64,000 bases of DNA from Thalassotalea euphylliae (GCF_003390335.1 NZ_QUOU01000001.1:4092001-4156000); one strand, 5' to 3'; shown: positions 17,618 through 27,592, numbered from the stretch's first letter. The notes: generated by a model from the letters alone, not told the origin. Translations and numbers: made by a program.

Positions 17618-18766
17618 TTATCTAAAACGCAGATTACCGCGCGATAGTTGATCAAGTGAGTTACAGCCCATTAAGCGCATATCACGTAACAACTCTTCTT
17701 TCATTAGGCCAAGCATACGCTCTACACCCGGTTGACCCGCTGCGGCTAATGGATATAAGTAACCGCGACCAATACCAACCGCTTTTGCACCGAGTGATAA
17801 GGCTTTAAGCACATGGGTACCGCGCTGCACACCACTGTCGAACAGCACATCAATGCGGTCACCCACAGCATCAACAATTTCCGCGAGTTGGTCAAATGAG
17901 CTGCGCGAACCGTCAAGTTGACGACCACCGTGGTTAGAGATCACGATACCGGTACAACCAATATCAGCGGCGCGTTTTGCGTCTTCAACCGTCATAATGC
18001 CTTTTAAGCAGAATTCGCCATCCCAGAACTTCACCATCTCTTCAACGTCTTGCCAGTTCATTGATGGGTCAAGCATTTTAGTGAAGTAATCACCAATTGA
18101 GCTACTGCTATTGCCCATATCAATATGTGCATCGAGCTGAGGTAAACTAAAGCTTTCATGAGTAACGTAGTTAATGCCCCACATTGGCTTAATGGCAAAT
18201 TGGATCATGCCCGCAAGGGTTAAACGGAACGGAATAGAGAAACCGGTACGCAAGTCACGCTCACGGTTACCACCGGTAATAGAGTCAACCGTTAGCATCA
18301 TCACTTTAACGCCAGCGGCTTTGGCACGCTCCATCATGGCTTTATTCAAGCCGCGATCTTTGTGGAAGTAGAACTGGTACACTTGCGGGGTGTCTACCAA
18401 TTCAGCGATTTCTTCAAGGCTAACCGTACCTAGTGAAGAAACACCAAACATAGTGCCGTATTTTTCTGCCGCTAGCGCTACCGCGCGCTCACCTTTATGG
18501 TGGAATAAGCGCTGCAGAGCGGTTGGTGAGCAGTACACTGGCATGTCCAGCTTTTGCCCCATCACGGTAGTCGATAAGTCCACATCTTCAACACCTGTAA
18601 GCACGCTTGGCAGTAAGTCACAGCTTTCAAACGCATCTGTGTTGCGACGATAGGTAGTTTCGTCGTCGGCACCGCCATCAATATAGTTAAAGATAGGGCC
18701 CGGCAGGCGCTGTTTCGCTAACTTTCTAAAGTCTTGAAAGTTATGGCATTGGCTTAATCGCATCAT
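17618..18766 (-). CDS. lldD: FMN-dependent L-lactate dehydrogenase
   Basis: A 382-aa alpha-hydroxy-acid dehydrogenase that oxidises L-lactate to pyruvate at the membrane, passing electrons to quinone. The FMN barrel signatures are present: MPVYCSPTALQRLFHHKGE, TVDSITGGNRERDLRTGF, and the active-site segment SNHGGRQLDG with His279. The start is ATG 18766, because GAGGA lies seven bases upstream; an upstream start overlapping the preceding gene is less likely. It is the last gene of the lldP-dld-lldD operon, 32 bases after dld, so the cell can use both lactate isomers. Length fits the family (about 380-396 aa). Confidence 0.93.
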   Translation of the reverse strand: MMRLSQCHNFQDFRKLAKQRLPGPIFNYIDGGADDETTYRRNTDAFESCDLLPSVLTGVEDVDLSTTVMGQKLDMPVYCSPTALQRLFHHKGERAVALAAEKYGTMFGVSSLGTVSLEEIAELVDTPQVYQFYFHKDRGLNKAMMERAKAAGVKVMMLTVDSITGGNRERDLRTGFSIPFRLTLAGMIQFAIKPMWGINYVTHESFSLPQLDAHIDMGNSSSSIGDYFTKMLDPSMNWQDVEEMVKFWDGEFCLKGIMTVEDAKRAADIGCTGIVISNHGGRQLDGSRSSFDQLAEIVDAVGDRIDVLFDSGVQRGTHVLKALSLGAKAVGIGRGYLYPLAAAGQPGVERMLGLMKEELLRDMRLMGCNSLDQLSRGNLRFR

Positions 18767-18798
18767 TGGCAATTCCTCATCACTTAATTCTTTACTGA

Positions 18799-20499
18799 TC
18801 AACAACAAGCACAGTTGCGTTTGTGCTTGTCCATTTGGCCAACGCCCGGGTTAAAGCTATTGGTTGGATCTAGCTGTTGATAAAAGGCTTTTACGCCCGG
18901 CTCTGCTTCATAAAGGTGACCGACGTTGTGCTCAGCAGGGTATTTCGCCCCGCGAGAGTCGAGTAGCGCGAGCATTTCTTTTTTCACTTTTTTGGCATCG
19001 GCACCTTTTTTTAGGACATAGTCTTGGTGGAAGACATAGCAGAAGAAATGTCCATAATATAATGACTTATCGATTTGGCTGGCGATCGACGCTGGCAGTT
19101 GCTCTTGCCACAGTGGATCGTTGCGCCTAAGCGCAATATCTAACGCTAAGATATCGCCAACCGAGTTGTCGTGTAATGTTTGATAACGAATGGCTGCACC
19201 GGCAGCAGCAAAACGTTGTAAATAAGCTTTGGCGGCTTCATCTGGCTGGCATTCGAAGTAATCACCTGCCTCAGGGTTTGCTTTGAAATAGCTCGCCAAA
19301 AAGCTAGACGCTTCAGCAATCCCTTCATCACTCATTTTCAAAATTAAGTGATGCTCGTATTTGTCACGGTACGCCAACATACGCTCAGGTAGGTGCTGTG
19401 GAAAGCACTTGCTTGCCACTTGCAATACGCGATCGCTTAAATACTTGGGCAGTAATGGCACCTTGTTTAACGTGGCATCTACACGCCCTTTTAAGGCAAA
19501 CAGTTTAGGTAGCCTGTCGGTGCCCAAATGTTCGATACTCAAAAAGGTGTCTTTACCGTACTTCGCGGCAATATCAAAAATATCGCGATGCATATACTCA
19601 CCGACTTCTGGCAGGTGCTTAAAGTTGCTAAGAATATGGCGGCGCAAATGGGTTAAGGTATCGGGATTATTGGTACCGATATAATAGGTTTGCTCTTGTT
19701 TAGCGACTTCAAACGTGTCTAAACGCACCGCAAATACCGCGACTTTACCCGCACAGCCACTGGCTTCATAAAGACGAGTCGTATCGGCATTGAAGCGACT
19801 TGGCGTATCAGCATCGACATCGCGCAAACGCTCTAAGTAGTCGCTAGCACTGGCTTTTTCTTGGGTTGCTAAACTTGCCAGCGAGAACTTTTCCGCTTCT
19901 AAGTTCGCCAGGATTTGCTCTGGTGTATCACCTAAGTCAATACCCAGATGATTGACGAGTTCCAGTTGGCCTTGCTCGTTCACCCAAGCATAGAGTGACA
20001 ATTCAGTATAAGCAGGGCCGCGTTTGACGAGTGCACCACCAGAATTATTCGCAATACCACCAACAATCGATGCGCCCAAACAAGAAGAGCCAATCACGGA
20101 ATGCGGCGCACGGTTAAGTGGCTTGAGTGTTTTTTCCAAGGTATGTAACGTCGTTCCCGGGAAACTGATCACTTGCTCACCTTCGCCTAATACCAAGAGC
20201 TTATTCATCGCTAAGGTATTAATGATGACAATGTCTCTGTCATAGTCATCACCACTAGGGGTTGAGCCTTCTGTCAGGCCAGTATTCGCCGCCTGCATGA
20301 TCATAATGCAGTCAGCAGCCACGCAAAGTTTTAACACCAGCCAAAATTCAACCAGAGTTTCAGGAAAGACAACCGCTAATGCGCTGCCACCACCCGAACG
20401 CCAGCCGGTGCGAAAGTGCTCGGTACTTTTCTCGCCAACGCGAATCTTGTCTTCGCCAAGTGCACTGGTTAAATCTGAAATAAGCTGTTTCTTATCCAT
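18799..20499 (-). CDS. dld: Quinone-dependent D-lactate dehydrogenase
   Basis: A 566-aa FAD enzyme, close in length to the E. coli Dld (571 aa), that oxidises D-lactate to pyruvate. It has the FAD-binding PCMH domain (MQAANTGLTEGSTPSGDDYD, GSSCLGASIVGGIANNSGGA) and the Dld membrane-binding C-terminal part (HNVGHLYEAEPGVKAFYQQL, NPGVGQMDKHKRN). The start is ATG 20499 (MDKKQLISDL), which has GAGA five bases upstream. It is the middle gene of the lactate operon, between the permease and lldD. It ends with an unusual Cys-rich tail (CACC), which is common in this family in marine gammaproteobacteria. Confidence 0.93.
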   Translation of the reverse strand: MDKKQLISDLTSALGEDKIRVGEKSTEHFRTGWRSGGGSALAVVFPETLVEFWLVLKLCVAADCIMIMQAANTGLTEGSTPSGDDYDRDIVIINTLAMNKLLVLGEGEQVISFPGTTLHTLEKTLKPLNRAPHSVIGSSCLGASIVGGIANNSGGALVKRGPAYTELSLYAWVNEQGQLELVNHLGIDLGDTPEQILANLEAEKFSLASLATQEKASASDYLERLRDVDADTPSRFNADTTRLYEASGCAGKVAVFAVRLDTFEVAKQEQTYYIGTNNPDTLTHLRRHILSNFKHLPEVGEYMHRDIFDIAAKYGKDTFLSIEHLGTDRLPKLFALKGRVDATLNKVPLLPKYLSDRVLQVASKCFPQHLPERMLAYRDKYEHHLILKMSDEGIAEASSFLASYFKANPEAGDYFECQPDEAAKAYLQRFAAAGAAIRYQTLHDNSVGDILALDIALRRNDPLWQEQLPASIASQIDKSLYYGHFFCYVFHQDYVLKKGADAKKVKKEMLALLDSRGAKYPAEHNVGHLYEAEPGVKAFYQQLDPTNSFNPGVGQMDKHKRNCACC

Positions 20500-20576
20500 A
20501 TCAATCTCAAGTTGATGATCGCTAGAGTAGGCTAACCTTTTACCAGCTAGCCCTTTACCCATTAACCTGTTGCCTG

Positions 20577-22277
20577 CTAGCTAAGCGGGCCTGTGAGTTG
20601 CAAGCCGTATAGCGCGAACATCACGAGCGCGCCAGCAAACAATACATAGTAGATGGTTGGTAATATGGTTTTTCTTAAAGTTGCCCCTTCTTGGCCAAGC
20701 AGACCAACGGTGGCACTGGCTGCAACCACGTTGTGAATGGCAATCATGTTACCTGCTGCGGCACCAACCGCTTGGGCGGCGATAATAATCGCAGGCGATA
20801 GGTGCAAGCTGACTGCCGCTTCGTACTGGAACTGGCTAAACATCATGTTCGACACAGTATTTGAGCCAGCGATAAAGGCACCTAGTGCGCCAATCGTTGG
20901 GCTGATCAGCGGGAAGGCATCGCCAAACCAAGTGGCAAACATTTGCGCGCTGCTCATTGGCATGCTCGGTAGGTCAGCCAAGTTAACGCCAGAGTTGATA
21001 AATAAACGCACCATAGGGATAGTGAAAATCAGCACGAAGCCAGCACTAAAAATGGTTTTACTCGATTCTTTAAAGGCTTTGCTTAACGCATCACCGCGCG
21101 TGGTTGTGCTACCTTGCAACAATACCGCCGCTAGCGCGCCAATTAGCAGTAAACCGCCCGGCAAGTATAGCGGGCTAAAGGCTGTACTCACGCCGGCTTC
21201 ACCAAGAATATCGGTAAAGCCAATGCTGACACTGTTAAGTAGTGCTTTAAAGTCGCCAAATACACGCGAACACACTAATAGTGCCGCCACGAGCAAATAA
21301 GGCGTCCAAGCAACCACTTGTGACATTGACTTAGTCACTTTCAGATCGTTATCCGCAATTTCCAGTTTACCTAACCAGTTTTCTGGCCATTGCGATTTTT
21401 CTGGGAATTGCCAATGAGTTTTAGGGGTTAAGAAACCTTTTTTGGCAGCGCTCACCACAATGGCCATGCTAACCAAACCACCGATTAGTGACGGGAATTC
21501 TGGCCCAAGGAAAATGCCTGTGAGCGCATAAGGAATGGTGAAGGCGATACCCGCGAATAATGCGAACGGTAAAATTTCTAAGCCTTCTTTCCAGCTTTTA
21601 TTTTTGCCGAAAAAGCGAGTTAGCATCATCACCATAAACAATGGCATCAAAGTACCAATAATGGCGTGAATAATGGCAACGTCAGCCGTGATAAGCTGTA
21701 GGTACTGCTCCCACGTCCAACCTTGGCTAGCTAATTGTGCTTCAATCGCAACTGTGTCTAAACCTTTGTTAACACCGATCACGATGGGCGTACCCACCGC
21801 ACCAAATGATACTGGCGTGCTTTGGATCATCATCCCCATCAATACCGCAGCAACGGCTGGGAAACCAATGGCGACAAGCAGTGGCGCGGCAATCGCAGCA
21901 GGTGTGCCAAAGCCAGAAGCACCTTCAATAAAAGTACCAAAACACCAAGCAATCACAATCGCCTGGATACGTCTATCAGGGGATACTTGCGTAAAACCTT
22001 GACGAATAACGGCAATCGCACCGGTATGTTTTAAGGTATTAAGCAGGAAAATGGCGCCAAAGACAATCCATAGTACAGAGACGGTGATCCCCATCCCCTG
22101 TAAAATAGAGGCAATCACGCGATTGGCACTCATGTCCCAAACGAATAAACCCAGTAAAGCGGTCACCAATAGTACTACTGGCATGGCTTTTTTTGCTGGC
22201 CAGTGTAAACCAACCAATAATAATGCTGAAAGAGCAATTGGCATCAACGCCAAAAAGCCCAGAGTAAGTTCACTCAC
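20577..22277 (-). CDS. lldP: L-lactate permease
   Basis: A 566-aa polytopic membrane protein of the LctP family (about 12-14 TM helices) that imports lactate by H+ symport. Family signatures include GTFIEGASGFGTPAAIAAPLL, STPVSFGAVGTPIVIGV and GSNTVSNMMFSQFQ. The start is GTG 22277, since AGGAGA lies seven bases upstream. It is the first gene of the lldP-dld-lldD operon; dld starts 77 bases after its stop. The divergently transcribed LysR gene 193 bases away is the expected regulator, but it is frameshifted in this sequence. Confidence 0.93.
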   Translation of the reverse strand: MSELTLGFLALMPIALSALLLVGLHWPAKKAMPVVLLVTALLGLFVWDMSANRVIASILQGMGITVSVLWIVFGAIFLLNTLKHTGAIAVIRQGFTQVSPDRRIQAIVIAWCFGTFIEGASGFGTPAAIAAPLLVAIGFPAVAAVLMGMMIQSTPVSFGAVGTPIVIGVNKGLDTVAIEAQLASQGWTWEQYLQLITADVAIIHAIIGTLMPLFMVMMLTRFFGKNKSWKEGLEILPFALFAGIAFTIPYALTGIFLGPEFPSLIGGLVSMAIVVSAAKKGFLTPKTHWQFPEKSQWPENWLGKLEIADNDLKVTKSMSQVVAWTPYLLVAALLVCSRVFGDFKALLNSVSIGFTDILGEAGVSTAFSPLYLPGGLLLIGALAAVLLQGSTTTRGDALSKAFKESSKTIFSAGFVLIFTIPMVRLFINSGVNLADLPSMPMSSAQMFATWFGDAFPLISPTIGALGAFIAGSNTVSNMMFSQFQYEAAVSLHLSPAIIIAAQAVGAAAGNMIAIHNVVAASATVGLLGQEGATLRKTILPTIYYVLFAGALVMFALYGLQLTGPLS

Positions 22278-22470
22278 TCTCAAGTCTCCTAATCGATATA
22301 TTCTTAGACTATCGTTTGCCTTTTTGCGTACTTTTGATAAGTGCTGTCGTGATCGTTTTGGCAAACAAAATTAGCGGGACTGTACAATTAACGGAATAAT
22401 TAATATATATTGATAAAAGAGAATCTTTTTTTCCTTTTTTGACATAATCCGCTCTTTATTTGGTTAACGC

Positions 22471-23377
22471 ATGGTTAAAGCAGACGATATTTTTCTTTTT
22501 GTACAAGTAGTTGATGAGGGGTCATTTTCAAAAGTGGCCGAGAAGTTAGAAATGACCAATTCTGTGGTCAGTAAACGGATAACGCGACTGGAGCAAGAGC
22601 TCAACGTACAACTTCTTTATCGCACGACACGCACGTTAAACCTTACCGAAGCGGGTCATGCACTTTACGGCAAAGCGCGCCTTGCCAAACAAGCTTTGCA
22701 AGATGCACAAGACACAGTAACAGGCTACGGTGATGCCATTCGGGGCAAAATTAAGGTGACCGTCCCCCGTTGTTTCAGCCCACGTTCTGTTAAGCGCCTC
22801 AATTGCCGAATTTTGTAAACACCACCCGGAAGTCGAAATTGAGCTAATTGTCACTAATCGCATGGTTGATATCATCAACGACGGTTTTGACTTGGCGATT
22901 CGCACCGCAGATTTGGCAGACTCTTCGCTTATCGCTCGCCGTTTAATTGATTCCCGCTGGGTAGTCTGCGCCAGCCCAGAATACGTTGCTAAATATGGCA
23001 CTCCAACGCACCCCGAACACCTCAAAGCACACGAATGTTTGATTTATAAATACGAAGGTGTCGGTCCAGATCACTGGCAATTTAGCGAGCATGAACAAGA
23101 CTTTTTTGTGCAAGTATTGGGGCGTTTTCACGCCAATAGTTTAGAGTCGATTAAGCAGGCAGTGCTGAATGATTTTGGTATTGCTTACTTGCCACAAATA
23201 TTAATTCACGAAGAGTTGCAAAGCGGGCGTTTAGTACCATTACTCAAAGATCACACCGCGAAGAATTTGGGTGTGTATGCGGTTTACCCGCGCTCCCGTC
23301 AGCCGGATAAAAAGCTCAACCTATTGGTTGAGCATTTTCGCGACGCCTTTCAACGGGAAAAAGCGTATTTTTATTGA
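22471..23377 (+). pseudogene. LysR-type regulator with a frameshift
   Basis: The N-terminal half (from ATG 22471) has a typical LysR helix-turn-helix: FVQVVDEGSFSKVAEKLEM, then SVVSKRITRLEQELNVQLL. The frame ends at 22816-22818 with an un-LysR-like tail. Reading one base later from the run CCCCC at 22764-22768 restores the expected effector domain: VVSAHVLLSASIAEFCKHHP joins smoothly to IIN(D)GFDLAIRTADLADSSLIAR and continues to 23377. So a single extra C in the run (five instead of four) splits the gene. This could be a true mutation, phase variation by slippage or a sequencing error. It faces the lactate operon, which it probably regulated. Confidence 0.88.
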
Positions 23378-23395
23378 GCCTTGTCGGGCAAGGCT
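23377..23395. terminator. Hairpin between convergent genes
   Basis: AGCCTTG / CAAGGCT with a TCGGG loop lies at the end of the LysR frame and 9 bases from the end of the porin gene. There is no T run, so termination is possible but weak. Confidence 0.4.
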
Positions 23396-23403
23396 GCTGC
23401 GGT

Positions 23404-24525
23404 TTAGAATTTGTAGATGGCAGAAAATTGTAGGTAATTAGAATCGATTGCCTCAATCCCTTTGTCATCGATAGCATAGTTACCAAATTCACCACCAACG
23501 TCTAAGTTTGCTGACACACTTGTCATTAAATTAATACCCCAATGGCTGCGTTCACGCTCCAACTCGTCAGTTTTTGCACCGCCGTAAAATACGGTTGAGC
23601 GCATTCCTTCTGACCAGAAATGGCGATAAGCAAGGGTAAACGCTGTGGTACTTTCCACTTTTTGGCGGTCATCGCTAGGGTCAACAACGATATCTGAGGT
23701 TAAACCCGCAGCGACATAGCGGCCAGCTTCACCAGCGCTTACCTGAAAACGGATATCATCTTTACCGAAAGTGTTAATTTTACCCGCGATATTAAAGGCA
23801 ACACCTGTTTCATCTAAGCCGCCTTGGTCAATTTTTCTCACTAGCGCACCAGCAGAGAGCATGCCCCAATCAGCCTTGTGGTTATAACGAGCAACGAAAT
23901 CTGGGGTGCTTTCGTCTTGGTCTGCTTGCTGACCCGTTACCCCAACGCCATTTGCCGCCGCACCGACATCACCGTCGCCATTTGTCTCTGGGTTCTCAAT
24001 CGCAAATTGCCAACTGCCATGGGTATAGCGCACCTGTGTTTGGCGAGCGAATACTTCACCGACATGAGGTCCACCAAAATCTAGTGTTTCAGGCAAAGCA
24101 TGTAGTGGCATAAACGTGGTCCAGTTTTGTCCCACCATCCAGTTTTTATACTTGATAAAATAATGTCTCAATCGCGGATTAGAAGAGTTACTGACCACTT
24201 CATTACCGCCGCCGCCATAAAAGTCCATTTCGACAAAACCTGTCACTTCACCGTGCTGTACTTTTAAATTCACGCGGGATTCTTTAACGTTAAAGCCCGT
24301 ATGTGATGTTTCAATTGGTCGGCCAGCAGGATAGTTAGCAATCCAATAGTCTTGGTAGGCAATATCACCTTCCACATGACGAACATCTACTTTGGCGTAG
24401 CCACCTAACGACACCTTTGTGTCAGTTCCGTTAGTGTTAACGGTTAGTAATTCCACGGCATGCACTTGGCTAAGCCCAAGGCTAGTCATAGCTAGGCTAC
24501 ACATAAGTGGTTTAATAGCTTTCAT
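23404..24525 (-). CDS. DcaP-like outer-membrane porin
   Basis: A 373-aa outer-membrane beta-barrel protein with a signal peptide ending at VHA. The N-terminal strand region (TKVSLGGYAKVDVRHVEGD), the GFNVKESRVNLKVQHGEVTGFVEMDFYG segment, the NWMVGQNWTTFMPLHALPETLDFGG constriction-loop region and the C-terminal aromatic residue (FSAIYKF) match the DcaP family of trimeric porins for anionic solutes. Its position next to the lactate operon suggests it may pass lactate or other carboxylates; this is inference from neighbourhood. It is on the same strand as the lactate genes but separated by the LysR gene. Confidence 0.82.
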   Translation of the reverse strand: MKAIKPLMCSLAMTSLGLSQVHAVELLTVNTNGTDTKVSLGGYAKVDVRHVEGDIAYQDYWIANYPAGRPIETSHTGFNVKESRVNLKVQHGEVTGFVEMDFYGGGGNEVVSNSSNPRLRHYFIKYKNWMVGQNWTTFMPLHALPETLDFGGPHVGEVFARQTQVRYTHGSWQFAIENPETNGDGDVGAAANGVGVTGQQADQDESTPDFVARYNHKADWGMLSAGALVRKIDQGGLDETGVAFNIAGKINTFGKDDIRFQVSAGEAGRYVAAGLTSDIVVDPSDDRQKVESTTAFTLAYRHFWSEGMRSTVFYGGAKTDELERERSHWGINLMTSVSANLDVGGEFGNYAIDDKGIEAIDSNYLQFSAIYKF

Positions 24526-25067
24526 TAATTCTCACCCGATATTTGTAATAATCTTGAATGGTACTGCTGAGAGTGCAGATCGATTGGCGGGGTAATTTAG
24601 TGGTAACCGCTGGGCGGATAAATGCAATAAAAACGAAAGACTTTTTCCAAAAGTTAACTAATCAATGGTTACGCTTGGGGCGTTTACTCTCAGCACATGG
24701 TATTGATATTGTGCTCGAGCAACAGACCAAAATGCCGAGGAACACCATCACGGAATCCCGTTTACTCAGTCCGTTAAAAAAGCAGTAAAGTGGGAATTAA
24801 AATGATTGCCTTGATAATTTTCAACGACAGGTACTTGCACCAACTCAAACACAACGACCATTGGCGACAACTTAGCGCATCGCCACCTTGTGCGAGCCGT
24901 TTATCGATACTCTACTCAGACAACAGCAAGTCGCTAGTTGAGTGGGCGTTAATAGTTTCATTGCCTCTGTCTTTTAGTCTATTGCGCTTTGCTTGCAGCT
25001 TGTACTCTTAATTTGCGATTTGAGCAGGTGAAGCAACAACGGAAAAAGGGGAATTTAACCCTCAACA
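24526..25067. other. Intergenic region without a recognisable gene
   Basis: About 540 bases. Two short open frames on the plus strand (24558-24788 and 24790-25011) have no family likeness; the second has a weak GGGA ribosome site. I see no RNA gene or clear terminator. Confidence 0.45.
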
Positions 25068-25832
25068 TTAGCGCTCTAACTGCTGATAGCACGCCAAAAG
25101 TGCTTGGGTTAATTTATGCTTGGCCGCCATATGAATTAGCGGTGCTTTAAGTTGGTGAGATTCGCGCATTTTCACCGATTGCGGAATGTATTCCGTCACC
25201 ACTGGCAGCCCTTCATCCACTAACTCTTGAATAATCTGCTTAGGCAGGTTGGCATTGGCCATGTATTGATTGGCAATTATCCCTTCGATAGTGAGTGCTT
25301 GGTTGTGATCTTCGCTAATTTCCTGAATTTGTTGCTGCAAGCTATATAAACCTTGTCTTGCAAAATCATCGCAATCAATCGGAATCAGACAAGTATCGGC
25401 GGCAATTAACGCGGATAGGGTGTAAAAGTTCAGTGCGGGGGGCGTGTCGATATAAATGCGGTCAAAGTCTTGTTCAATACTTTTCAGGGCATCGCGCAAC
25501 TTGTAGATTTTGTGTCGCGAATCAAGCTCGCTTTCCATTTCTTTAATGCGTTCAGAGCCGCGAATAATAAATAGGTTGTCGTATTGGGTCGGCTGGCAAT
25601 ACTCAATAATGGGGCGTTTGCGTAGATGAAAGGTGATGGTTTGTTCAAACAGCGCAGCGATTGAGTCCTCTTCACTCAGTGTCAGCGCAGACAAGTAAGA
25701 CGTTGTATTACACTGCGTGTCTAAATCCAACACTAGGGTTCTCAACCCTTGTGCTGCCGAAATCGCTGCTAAATTGACCGTCAGGCTAGATTTGCCGACA
25801 CCACCTTTTTTATTGAACAGTACCCGAATCAT
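25068..25832 (-). CDS. Orphan ParA/MinD-family ATPase
   Basis: A 254-aa ATPase. The deviant Walker A motif NKKGGVGKSSLTVN with its signature lysine lies at residues 8-21, the Walker A' / switch region LDLDTQCNTTSY follows, and the Walker B is RIYIDTPPAL. The start is ATG 25832, with AGGGA five bases upstream. No ParB gene or parS-like site is adjacent, so this is not a standard partition locus. Orphan ParA proteins often position other cell components. It follows three genes of unknown function on the same strand, the nearest ending 95 bases upstream, so they may act together. Confidence 0.88.
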   Translation of the reverse strand: MIRVLFNKKGGVGKSSLTVNLAAISAAQGLRTLVLDLDTQCNTTSYLSALTLSEEDSIAALFEQTITFHLRKRPIIEYCQPTQYDNLFIIRGSERIKEMESELDSRHKIYKLRDALKSIEQDFDRIYIDTPPALNFYTLSALIAADTCLIPIDCDDFARQGLYSLQQQIQEISEDHNQALTIEGIIANQYMANANLPKQIIQELVDEGLPVVTEYIPQSVKMRESHQLKAPLIHMAAKHKLTQALLACYQQLER

Positions 25833-25927
25833 TAACGTCCCTATTCTCTCAACTGAAAATCCAACGTTATCAAATATTAGCGCAAATAAAAACGCCACTT
25901 GCCAATATAAAGATGATTTAAATGAGA

Positions 25928-26326
25928 CTATCGATCATTCAATTTAACTGACGCCACGGCTTTACTCGCGCCACCGCGCGCTAGCGTTGCCAAGCTATCA
26001 AAATCTAACAGGTCATGTTCTTTTTTATAGCTTTTTAAGTTAGTCACTATCGAGTGAGGAAACAAAAAATAGCCTTTAAATTTACAGCGTTGCTGCTTTA
26101 GTATCCAAAGGGTAAGACCAGACACATAAGCCAGCCATATCAATGGCAACCAAAACAACAGTGATAGCTGGCCTAGTAAAAATACAGCTAACACAACCCC
26201 AGCGACGCTTTTCACTTGCCACAGAAAAAAACCTTCAAAACGATGAAACTCAAAGTAATCAAGGCGATTCAGGTACCACTTGCCAACTTGGGTACCTGAT
26301 TCATTTTGGTATTTAAACTCCCTCAT
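25928..26326 (-). CDS. Small membrane protein of unknown function
   Basis: A 132-aa protein. An acidic/aromatic N-terminus (KWYLNRLDYFEFHRFEGFF) precedes two adjacent hydrophobic helices at about residues 40-75 (VAGVVLAVFLLGQLSLLFWL and PLIWLAYVSGLTLWI). A polar C-terminus follows (HDLLDFDSLATLARGGASKA). I do not recognise the family. It starts 7 bases after the end of the preceding gene (26334-27047), which is strong evidence of an operon. The ParA gene follows 95 bases later. Confidence 0.6.
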   Translation of the reverse strand: MREFKYQNESGTQVGKWYLNRLDYFEFHRFEGFFLWQVKSVAGVVLAVFLLGQLSLLFWLPLIWLAYVSGLTLWILKQQRCKFKGYFLFPHSIVTNLKSYKKEHDLLDFDSLATLARGGASKAVASVKLNDR

Positions 26327-26333
26327 ATCATTG

Positions 26334-27047
26334 TTATCGAGGGCTCTGTTTGACTAACGGCTGCTGAGCTTGTTTCTCTTTTAAAACTAGGTCGCCATTT
26401 TCGAGAAACACTAAGACTATTTCCTTGTCTGGACGGTTTGGATCAAATAAATAGCTATATTTTTCGGCAACCCGATCGCGATCGGCTTGGGTTCGAGCAA
26501 CTGACATTTCATCGCTAAACGCCCGCGCTTCCATCATACCGGCGTAATGGCTTGCCACCGCAGCGGTAGTACTGAGCGCGCGCTCAACGTGTGGATGCTC
26601 GGCCAGCGCTTGTCGAAAAACAGCCGCATGAGGGTAATCTGCCGGCAACTGGAGTTTGCCCTCAGGATCAAAACTTATCGAACTTGGCGCTGCGGGAATA
26701 TTGTATTCCTGCATGAGTGCTTGAACAGCTTCTTGTGAGTATTTAGAGAGGACATTGACATTGTGCTCAGTTGGCAATAACAAAGGCGCATCGAGCAAGT
26801 TATTATGGCCCGGTACAATCTTAGGAGACAAATACTTTTCCAGATCGATAACCTGATCGCCCTTATTGGTGTGCATTTTGTATTCTGATTCAACACCCGG
26901 CTTTACGCTTTGCTCGCTTTTAGTATCTTGTGCTCGAGTAAGCGATGACATCACATCAGCAAAGGTCGTTCCTGACGCTTTGTTGATGGGTTGCTGAACT
27001 TTATTCGACGGTGTATGACTATGGTTAGTAATTTGGTTGATTTCCAC
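26334..27047 (-). CDS. Hypothetical protein of the ParA-linked cluster
   Basis: A 237-aa soluble protein with no signal peptide. A polar, low-complexity N-terminus (about residues 1-60, NSHTPSNKV-like) is followed by a folded-looking region: YSQEAVQALMQEYNIPAAPS, then LQLPADYPHAAVFRQALAEH and a helical SDEMSVARTQADRDRVAEKY. No motif was recognised. The disordered N-terminus followed by short helical segments recalls secretion-chaperone or flagellar accessory proteins, but this is weak. It starts 20 bases after the preceding gene's stop, so it belongs to the same operon. Confidence 0.6.
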   Translation of the reverse strand: MEINQITNHSHTPSNKVQQPINKASGTTFADVMSSLTRAQDTKSEQSVKPGVESEYKMHTNKGDQVIDLEKYLSPKIVPGHNNLLDAPLLLPTEHNVNVLSKYSQEAVQALMQEYNIPAAPSSISFDPEGKLQLPADYPHAAVFRQALAEHPHVERALSTTAAVASHYAGMMEARAFSDEMSVARTQADRDRVAEKYSYLFDPNRPDKEIVLVFLENGDLVLKEKQAQQPLVKQSPR

Positions 27048-27067
27048 CGATGACTCCTTGGATAGTG

Positions 27068-27592
27068 CTAGGCAATGTTTTGTTCCACGTTTTGTCCTTC
27101 AGCAGCCTTGCTAACGGCTGCTGACTCTGCTTGCTGCTCAGTGAGTTGAGCAGCTTTTTCGTATTCTGCGTCTTTTGCTTTGGCAAGTTGCTTGAGTAAC
27201 TGTTCTTTCTCTTCGGGCGGGATCGTCTCATCCTTAATGATAATGTCCATTTTTTCGTTGATTTCTTCTACTTTTTCTCTATCCAGCCCCATTCTTTTGT
27301 CCATCATGGCTTGCTGGACTTTTTCCATAAAGCTCAGATTTTCATAAGTATTAAGATCGCCGTATTTAAGCCGGTTAATATCACCATTATTTTGCTGAGC
27401 CGCGTCGTGATCAGCCGTGCTTTCGAGTTGCCGATAGGCTTGAATGGAGATTGACACTCTATCTCGAGCAGTGCTCTGCTCCGCCTTGTGTCCGGTGTTA
27501 ACGGTATCTGCTGTGATTGACTGTGTTTGAGAGCGCTCAAATACCATTGCCGGGTTGTTTGTCTTATAGAAGGTTACTGAATTCATAGACAT
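27068..27592 (-). CDS. Hypothetical coiled-coil protein, first gene of the ParA-linked cluster
   Basis: A 174-aa polar protein. The middle contains ARDRVSISIQAYRQLEST, similar to the D-x-V-x-[IL]-S-x-x-A pattern found near the ends of flagellar regulators such as FlgM. Then comes a charged helical region (KVEEINEKMDIIIKDETIPP, EEKEQLLKQLAKAKDAEYEK) likely to form a coiled coil. No homolog is recognised. It is the first gene of a four-gene same-strand cluster that ends with ParA. Two 16-bp dyads lie upstream (27666-27710). Confidence 0.6.
   Translation of the reverse strand: MSMNSVTFYKTNNPAMVFERSQTQSITADTVNTGHKAEQSTARDRVSISIQAYRQLESTADHDAAQQNNGDINRLKYGDLNTYENLSFMEKVQQAMMDKRMGLDREKVEEINEKMDIIIKDETIPPEEKEQLLKQLAKAKDAEYEKAAQLTEQQAESAAVSKAAEGQNVEQNIA

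Noticed and set aside
24558..25011. Two short frames between the porin and ParA genes
   Set aside because: No recognisable domain, weak or no ribosome sites; reported as intergenic.
25068..25832. Chromosome or plasmid partition locus
   Set aside because: No ParB gene, parS-like repeats or replication gene lie nearby; only an orphan ParA.
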